A DNA stretch of 64,000 nucleotides from Cafeteria roenbergensis (taxonomy: Eukaryota > Sar > Bigyra > Bicosoecida > Cafeteriaceae), in contig VLTN01000075.1 in NCBI GenBank assembly GCA_008330645.1, forward strand, positions 1 through 64,000, in the 5' to 3' direction. The notes under the pieces are model-generated. The model did not search any database and was not told where the DNA came from. It was given only the letters and a program-made list of their open reading frames with translations. Position numbers and translations under genes: made by a program. Within the stretch, counting starts at the first letter, position 1, and each line of letters starts with the position of its first letter. Shown one piece after another: positions 58,686 to 64,000 of the stretch.

Positions 58686-61600
58686 TCACCGCCTGCTTGC
58701 GATCAGGTACCCCACTGCAGCGAGCATTTCGTCTCGCTCCTCGATGGACTCCATCAGCATCTCCAGCGCATCGCCCGACTCGGACTGCACCACCACGTGC
58801 AGCTCTGCTCGAGACTTGTCTCCGTGGGCAACCAGCGTGGGGGTCAGCAGCCCGTAGCCCACCCGCTTGATGTCCCGAACCTTCATGGAGCTGTCGGATC
58901 TGGGCTCACGGTGGCCAGCGCCCAGCTTGCCCCACGCAAGGACGTCGACCGCCGGCGACCGGTGAAGCCACACCATCCGCTTCGCCGTGCGCTTCCCGAA
59001 CCAGCCCGCCTTACCGTTGTACCAGACCACGATCAGGCCGCGCTGCAGCGTTCCCAGCGCCGCCACGGGGTCCACCCGCCGCGGAGAGGGGAGCATGCTC
59101 TCCGACAGGCCCTCCAGCGGGGGCGCGCCGGCCGGGGGCTCGGGGTGGGAGCTGGTACTGCGGAGGTGGGCGGGTGACGGACCGGCCACGCCGCGGCCTC
59201 CGCCGCCGCCGGCCACGCCGCTGCCCCCACGGATACCGCCGCCTCCGCCACGGTTCCCGCCGGCTGCCGCCGCCGCCGCCGCCGCCGCCGCTGCCTCCGC
59301 TCCTGCCATGTCCGTTGCCGTCGATCGACCAGTGTTTATCGCAGAGCTCCTGGCAGAGCCACGCGGCGTGCGCTTGTCCGTTGAAAAGCTCTCTCGCTCC
59401 TCCCGAGAGGGCTTCTCCTCGAGACTGTCGAGCACCTCGGGCACTCCCGCGCGTCGCAGCCGCCGGAGCGACGACGACCGGCGAATCAGCCGCCGACGTC
59501 GAGACGGGCCGTCGCTCCCGCCCTGGGGTGACCCGCTGCCGTCCCCGGCGGCATAACTTCCGCCCGGCGAAACCCCCCTTGCGGACGGCGAAACCGCCGA
59601 CGACGTCGGCGACCCTACCATTGAGCGACGCGAGCGACGCCTCTGCTTCCGCGTCTGCTTGCTGGCGGCGCCGAGGGCAGCGACCGCCACCACCCACCGC
59701 GACAGGACAGCCTCCGTGGCCCGAAACGCCTCGTCCGCGGTGGCGCCGCCGTCGCTGAAGCGGGGGGTTTCGGCGGCGAACTTGTCCAGGTCTTTTGTGC
59801 GGACGAGGTTGGACACTTTCCGAAGGCTGCTGCTGTCGACGTCAGCGGGGTTGACTTGGGCTGCGAGTTCGGGAAAGGCCACGTCTCTCAGCATGTTCTG
59901 GGCGTTTCCCCACGTCGGCTTCTGACCCATGAGCAGGCACAGGGCCCCCGCAATGACCGCCATCTGAGGGGAGATGCTGGACGCAAAGCTGAGCCCGGTG
60001 AAATTATCCGCCGGAACGGAAGCCAGCTCATCCAACGCCGCATCTAGCTCCGCACGGGCGTTCAGCTCCGCGGCCTTGGCCCTGGCAAGCGCCACCAGCG
60101 CCTCCTCGTCGGGAGGCGCAGCGACCCCGTCGGCAGAGCCGTCAGGAAGACCGCCGGCGCCTCCGCCAGACGACAGCGACGAGAACTGGCTCCGGTGTCC
60201 GGCGCCAGCAGCTGCAGCCATCGTGGCGTCCGCGCGGGTGACGATGGCGGAGGGGGCGGGCGTTCTCGGACTGGCGTCGTCAGACCTGAACCCGCCCGGG
60301 GCGGAGCCGTCAGCGCTCGACACCGCTGCGGAGGGGGTCGGCCTCGCGTGTGCGTCAGCCGGCGCACGCTGCGCCGAGCCGGGTCGGAACCCGGTCATCT
60401 CGGCATCACGATGGCGTCCGAAACCGGCGCCACCCCCGCCGGGCTCCGCCCCCGCAGCAGGCACCGGTTTCGTGTCCCGGCTGGAAGGAGCGTCCGTGCC
60501 GCCCGCAGCAGTCGAAGAGCTGTCAGAGGCCAGGCCCTCGCCCTGCCCGCGATCAGCTGACGTGTGCCGCATGCCAGCTGATCGACGATCGCGGTCCGTC
60601 GCTGCCGGATCCGCATCCGCGGCAGAGCTTCCGGCAGATTGGCCTCGTGCGTCGACGTCGCCCTGAGGCGGCACCCTTCCGGAACTTTCCCGGAAAGGTA
60701 CCAGGCCGCCAATCGCACCACCGCGCTGCTCATCAACCTGCCCGGCGAGATCGGCAGGCGAAACCGAGCGACCTCGGCGGCCGCCCGCGACGGGCGACGA
60801 GCCAAGGATGTCTGACGGAGCGGCCGGCTGGGGTGACATGAGGGCGCCCACCTCCTCGCCCTGGCTGAAACCGCGCGAGTGACCCGACCTGTGGTCGCTG
60901 CCCGAAGGCTGCGACTGGCCGGAGACCGTGCGATGACCCGCCATGGCGCCTTCGCGGGAGGCACTGTACGCTGTTTGGTCACTGGACCGGTTCCCTGTGC
61001 CGAACGAGCCGCTGACGTCACTTGCGGAGTGCTGAGCCTCGTCTGCAACTGCAACCGAGCCGGTGCCTGCGCTGCTCGACTTGGGAAACGGTGCCATCGC
61101 GGACGATGACATGTGACCGCCAGGTGACCGGCCACTGAGGCCCGGTTGATCGGCCGAGGTGATGATCACAGGCCGTCTCGCCGCTGCGGCCGCAAGCTGA
61201 ACCGGCGACATACCAGCACTGCCGCCGCCGCTGCCGCCGCTGCCGCCAACGCTGCCGCCGCCGCTGCCGCCGCTACCGCCGCCGCTGCCGCGGCTGCTTG
61301 GCCCCTGTTGCGCGTGGTGCGAAGGCGGCGGGGGCGTTGGCTTGGCCCTGTGGGGCGGCGGGGGCGGCGGGACCGATGTTGGTCCTGACGACCCGGCAGA
61401 GCCACTTCGCCTGAGGTCCGGTTGTCCCCCCTGCGTTCGGACGGCGGGGCCCGTCGGGGTCACGCTCGACTGACTCGGGCCTGACGCGAACTCGATTCCC
61501 TCGGCCGCGTGCCTAGCCTCTTCGGCCAAACGTTCGGCCGCCATCGCGCGCTGGCTCGCCTCCGCCGCAGATCGCTCCGCCGTTTGGGCGCGGTTTCGCA

Positions 61601-64000
61601 GCTCTGAAAGCTCCGCACGTGCGTCCCTCAGCTTCGACTGCAAGTCGTCAACCTCCGCTGCACGGCGTGCCTGTTCCGATGCGGCCGTCGCGACGGACGC
61701 CTGCTCAGTGCGGAGTTTCTCTTTCAGTGACTCCAACTCCAGCTCTGCACTCCGAAGCGCGGCATCGGCGTCGTGGGACCTGCCGTCCGAGCGACGCTTG
61801 AGCGACTCCTGTGCCTCCTGCACCGACTCCAGCAACGCCTCCACGCGTGACTCCGCCTCCGCAGTGGCTCTGCGCAGCCCAATCGCCGAAACCGCCGTGG
61901 CAGGTCGGCCTTGATCCGGTTCAGCGGCTTCGCCTCCTGACCGTTCCGATGTGCCGCTTCCGGCCCCGCCCTCCAAGCTGGCCCCGGCACCAGCCCCCCC
62001 CGCTGCAGCAGAGGCAGCGGCTGCCGACCCGCGGCCCCCGGCCACTTCCGGCGCCGGACCCCCGATGGGGTGCAGCTTGGCGGTTTCGCGCAGCTTGCTG
62101 GTGGCGGCCTCAACGTCGTGGGCCAGCCGCCACAGCGCCGCCACGGACGACGACATCGCTCGCGAGGCCGCCTCTGCCGCCGACGTCGCCTGGGCCTCCG
62201 CAACCACGGCCGTTTCCGCACGGGCCTCGGCAGCCTCTGCACGCGAAACCGCTGATTGGGCCTCTGCCCGGGCCCGCTCGGCGGCGGATCTTGCCTTCGC
62301 CGCCTCTGCCCGGGCCGATGACGTCTCTCTCGCCTGGGCCTCCGCGCTGAGAGACGCAGTCTCGCTCCCGCCCTGCAACAGCTCGGCAACACGACGCGAC
62401 TCGGCTGCATCGGCACGAGAGGAGCTTGCCTCCGCACGCGAAACCGCTGCATCTCGCATGGCAACGGCCAGCTGACGCTCGGCTCTGCCAAGCGCTCGAC
62501 GAAGTCTGGAAGCCTCTGCCCAAGCGACAGCAGCATCGCTCCCGTCATGATGGTCGATGACGTCACGGCCATCGTGACGGTCAGACTGCGCGGCCCCAGC
62601 ACCAGCACCAGCATCTTCTGCGCCTGCACCTGCGCCGCCGGCAGCTGACCCAGCGCCGCCAGCAGCAACTGCGGCTCTTCGTTCCGCCGCCGCCGCAACC
62701 ACTCTTGCCGTGCTGGCTTCCCGCCGCGCTTCCCGCAGCGCCAGTCGTTGCCCCGCCGCCAGTGCCTCCAGCGCGCGCCGATCAACGCTTGCGAAACCGC
62801 TTGAAGTGGATCCGTCGTCGTGGCCCGCTTCCAGTGACGCTCCGCGTTCGCCATCACCTCCCAGTCTCGCGCCTGTCATCGCCGACGCTTCGGCATCGAG
62901 CGACGCGAGCGCGCTCAGCGCAAGCTGCAACCCTGCCACCTCCTCCGCGAGCTCTGCCGCCCTGGCCTCTGCGTCGGCTCTGCCTGCTTCCACGGCTCTG
63001 CGCAGATCCTTCTGCTCCGCCACTGCGGTTTCGGCGTCCGCGCGCCTTGCCGAGACGGCCGCAGCTTCCGCCTCCTGAGCCCGGAGCAGCTCCGCGCGCG
63101 CGCCCGTCAACGCAGCTTCGGCATCTCTGGCTCTGCCGGCAGCTCGCTCTGCCCTTGACTCTGCCGCGTCCACTTCTTCGCGAAGTGATGCCTCGGCTCG
63201 GGCTCTGCTCGCACGCTCCTCCTCCAGCTCGTCGCGAAGTGAGCGGGCCTGCGATGCGGCGCGCCGCTCAGCTGACTCTGCCGCCTCGAGCCGCTGACGC
63301 ACCTGGTAGTGGAGGGGTCCCGCAGCCGCCGCCGCCGCCGCCGCCGCTGCTGCTGTCTGCGCAGCTGCCGAGGGGGCGCCGGACGCTAGGGACACCTCGG
63401 CTCTGCCAGCGTCGCTCGTCTGGTCGCCCGGTGGCGAAACCGCGAATCCAACGGACAAGTCGGTGCCAGTGGAAGGAACACCAAGCTGTGACTGCATCCC
63501 CGTGGCCGCCGCAACGTGCCTGCCTCCGGTCAGACCCCGCGTCATGGCTGCGAGCTCTGCCAGCTCTGCCCGGGCGTCGTCCCGCTCTGCAGCAACCCTG
63601 GCGAGCGATTGACGAAGCGCCTCCATGCGCGCGGCTGAGCGTTCCGCCGACGCGGCTTCCCTGGCCTCCGCCTCCTCCTCGGCGCGAAACCGCGCAGCTC
63701 TCTCTCGCTCCAGCTTCCCTGCGGTTTCGGCGGCGAGTCGCTCCGCTGCCCGGGCCTCAAGCGACGCAGCCTCCGCCCCGCGGGCCCGGGCCCTCTCGAG
63801 CTGCTGCCCGAACCCTTCCTCCAGTGACCTGCACCGGCTCACTGCCGACGTCGCTGCCCGACGCGCCCTGTCGCACTCCTCCTGCCAGCGACGAGCCTCC
63901 GCCTGCGACGAAAGCAGAGCCGAGCGAAGTGAGTCCTCGCGGCGCGAAACCGCGAGCATCCGCTCCTGCGTCAGCGTGTTGCTCTCCTCAGCCGCCGCCG
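58686..64000 (-). CDS. Long coiled-coil protein with dynein-stalk-like segment and C-terminal PH-like domain (5' end outside window)
   Basis: At least 1,770 codons; the frame is open to the right edge, so the true N-terminus lies beyond it. Numbering from the Met at 63,959: residues 1-900 are Ala/Glu/Arg coiled coil (LERARARGAEAASLEARAAE; ARRAAEVDDLQSKLRDARAE). About 900-1,290 is low-complexity, with Gly/Ser runs near 61,210-61,290. About 1,295-1,431 (60,075-59,665) is a helical segment: ARAELDAALDELASVPADNF, ISPQMAVIAGALCLLMGQKP, TWGNAQNMLRDVAFPELAAQ, ATEAVLSRWVVAVAALGAAS. Its pattern matches the helical region flanking the microtubule-binding stalk of dynein heavy chains (KxPPxxVxxVxxAVxxLLGxKxxW ... 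Fxxx ... WVxAxxxY). About 1,628-1,750 is a PH-like domain: LQRGLIVVWYNGKAGWFGKR, AKRMVWLHRSPAVDVLAWGK, VRDIKRVGYGLLTP, AELHVVVQSESGDALEMLME. No AAA+ motor is present, so it is not a dynein. A membrane- or microtubule-associated linker is inferred. Confidence 0.8.
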   Translation of the reverse strand, partial: AAAEESNTLTQERMLAVSRREDSLRSALLSSQAEARRWQEECDRARRAATSAVSRCRSLEEGFGQQLERARARGAEAASLEARAAERLAAETAGKLERERAARFRAEEEAEAREAASAERSAARMEALRQSLARVAAERDDARAELAELAAMTRGLTGGRHVAAATGMQSQLGVPSTGTDLSVGFAVSPPGDQTSDAGRAEVSLASGAPSAAAQTAAAAAAAAAAAGPLHYQVRQRLEAAESAERRAASQARSLRDELEEERASRARAEASLREEVDAAESRAERAAGRARDAEAALTGARAELLRAQEAEAAAVSARRADAETAVAEQKDLRRAVEAGRADAEARAAELAEEVAGLQLALSALASLDAEASAMTGARLGGDGERGASLEAGHDDGSTSSGFASVDRRALEALAAGQRLALREARREASTARVVAAAAERRAAVAAGGAGSAAGGAGAGAEDAGAGAGAAQSDRHDGRDVIDHHDGSDAAVAWAEASRLRRALGRAERQLAVAMRDAAVSRAEASSSRADAAESRRVAELLQGGSETASLSAEAQARETSSARAEAAKARSAAERARAEAQSAVSRAEAAEARAETAVVAEAQATSAAEAASRAMSSSVAALWRLAHDVEAATSKLRETAKLHPIGGPAPEVAGGRGSAAAASAAAGGAGAGASLEGGAGSGTSERSGGEAAEPDQGRPATAVSAIGLRRATAEAESRVEALLESVQEAQESLKRRSDGRSHDADAALRSAELELESLKEKLRTEQASVATAASEQARRAAEVDDLQSKLRDARAELSELRNRAQTAERSAAEASQRAMAAERLAEEARHAAEGIEFASGPSQSSVTPTGPAVRTQGGQPDLRRSGSAGSSGPTSVPPPPPPHRAKPTPPPPSHHAQQGPSSRGSGGGSGGSGGGSVGGSGGSGGGSAGMSPVQLAAAAARRPVIITSADQPGLSGRSPGGHMSSSAMAPFPKSSSAGTGSVAVADEAQHSASDVSGSFGTGNRSSDQTAYSASREGAMAGHRTVSGQSQPSGSDHRSGHSRGFSQGEEVGALMSPQPAAPSDILGSSPVAGGRRGRSVSPADLAGQVDEQRGGAIGGLVPFRESSGRVPPQGDVDARGQSAGSSAADADPAATDRDRRSAGMRHTSADRGQGEGLASDSSSTAAGGTDAPSSRDTKPVPAAGAEPGGGGAGFGRHRDAEMTGFRPGSAQRAPADAHARPTPSAAVSSADGSAPGGFRSDDASPRTPAPSAIVTRADATMAAAAGAGHRSQFSSLSSGGGAGGLPDGSADGVAAPPDEEALVALARAKAAELNARAELDAALDELASVPADNFTGLSFASSISPQMAVIAGALCLLMGQKPTWGNAQNMLRDVAFPELAAQVNPADVDSSSLRKVSNLVRTKDLDKFAAETPRFSDGGATADEAFRATEAVLSRWVVAVAALGAASKQTRKQRRRSRRSMVGSPTSSAVSPSARGVSPGGSYAAGDGSGSPQGGSDGPSRRRRLIRRSSSLRRLRRAGVPEVLDSLEEKPSREERESFSTDKRTPRGSARSSAINTGRSTATDMAGAEAAAAAAAAAAAGGNRGGGGGIRGGSGVAGGGGGRGVAGPSPAHLRSTSSHPEPPAGAPPLEGLSESMLPSPRRVDPVAALGTLQRGLIVVWYNGKAGWFGKRTAKRMVWLHRSPAVDVLAWGKLGAGHREPRSDSSMKVRDIKRVGYGLLTPTLVAHGDKSRAELHVVVQSESGDALEMLMESIEERDEMLAAVGYLIASRR

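Noticed and set aside
1-64000. tRNA, rRNA or other structured RNA genes
   Set aside because: None recognised by eye on either strand. A covariance-model search would be needed to exclude them.

Overview
This window is high-GC nuclear DNA from a eukaryotic microbe. The evidence is GT-AG introns inside protein domains, very long coiled-coil genes, an AMPK-type glycogen-binding module on a bifunctional PFK-2/FBPase-2, a copine-type vWA protein, a CEP164-like WW protein and a pogo/Tigger-like transposase relic. The CEP164-like gene suggests a flagellated or ciliated cell. A GC-rich free-living protist (a bicosoecid stramenopile would be one fit) is my inference; nothing here fixes the taxon.

Layout. 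(1) About 1-28,966, minus strand: one giant secreted glycine-rich protein made of 21 tandem modules of roughly 1.34-1.47 kb. It starts with a signal peptide at 28,966 and runs off the left edge. The frame is open for thousands of codons on the right, is broken by single or double G/C indels at about 24,659, 21,609, 8,240/8,287, 6,783 and 5,935, and is badly fragmented below 5.9 kb. (2) 28,967-29,844: shared upstream region of two divergent genes. (3) 29,845-35,015, plus strand: CEP164-like protein with two WW domains and a coiled coil, three exons. (4) 35,016-35,466: a 27-bp minisatellite between convergent 3' ends. (5) 35,467-39,054, minus: glycogen-binding module + PFK-2/FBPase-2, two exons. 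(6) 39,292-46,110: an 0.87-0.89 kb direct repeat (the 3' end of the next gene) flanks about 5 kb holding a seven-exon ankyrin gene and a decayed transposase. (7) 45,432-56,453, minus: a giant coiled-coil protein of about 3,580 residues, two exons. (8) 56,918-58,101, minus: membrane-anchored copine/RGLG-type vWA protein, two exons. (9) 58,686 to the right edge, minus: another long coiled-coil protein with a dynein-stalk-like segment and a C-terminal PH-like domain.

How the genes relate: there is no operon logic. Three genes encode long Ala/Glu/Arg-rich coiled coils, and one of these is a plausible basal-body/cilium protein. The repeat protein is probably a cell-surface or extracellular-matrix protein; its cassettes are reassorted from module to module, which is the most striking structure in the window. 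Apart from the intron-rich ankyrin gene, introns sit only near the 5' ends of genes.
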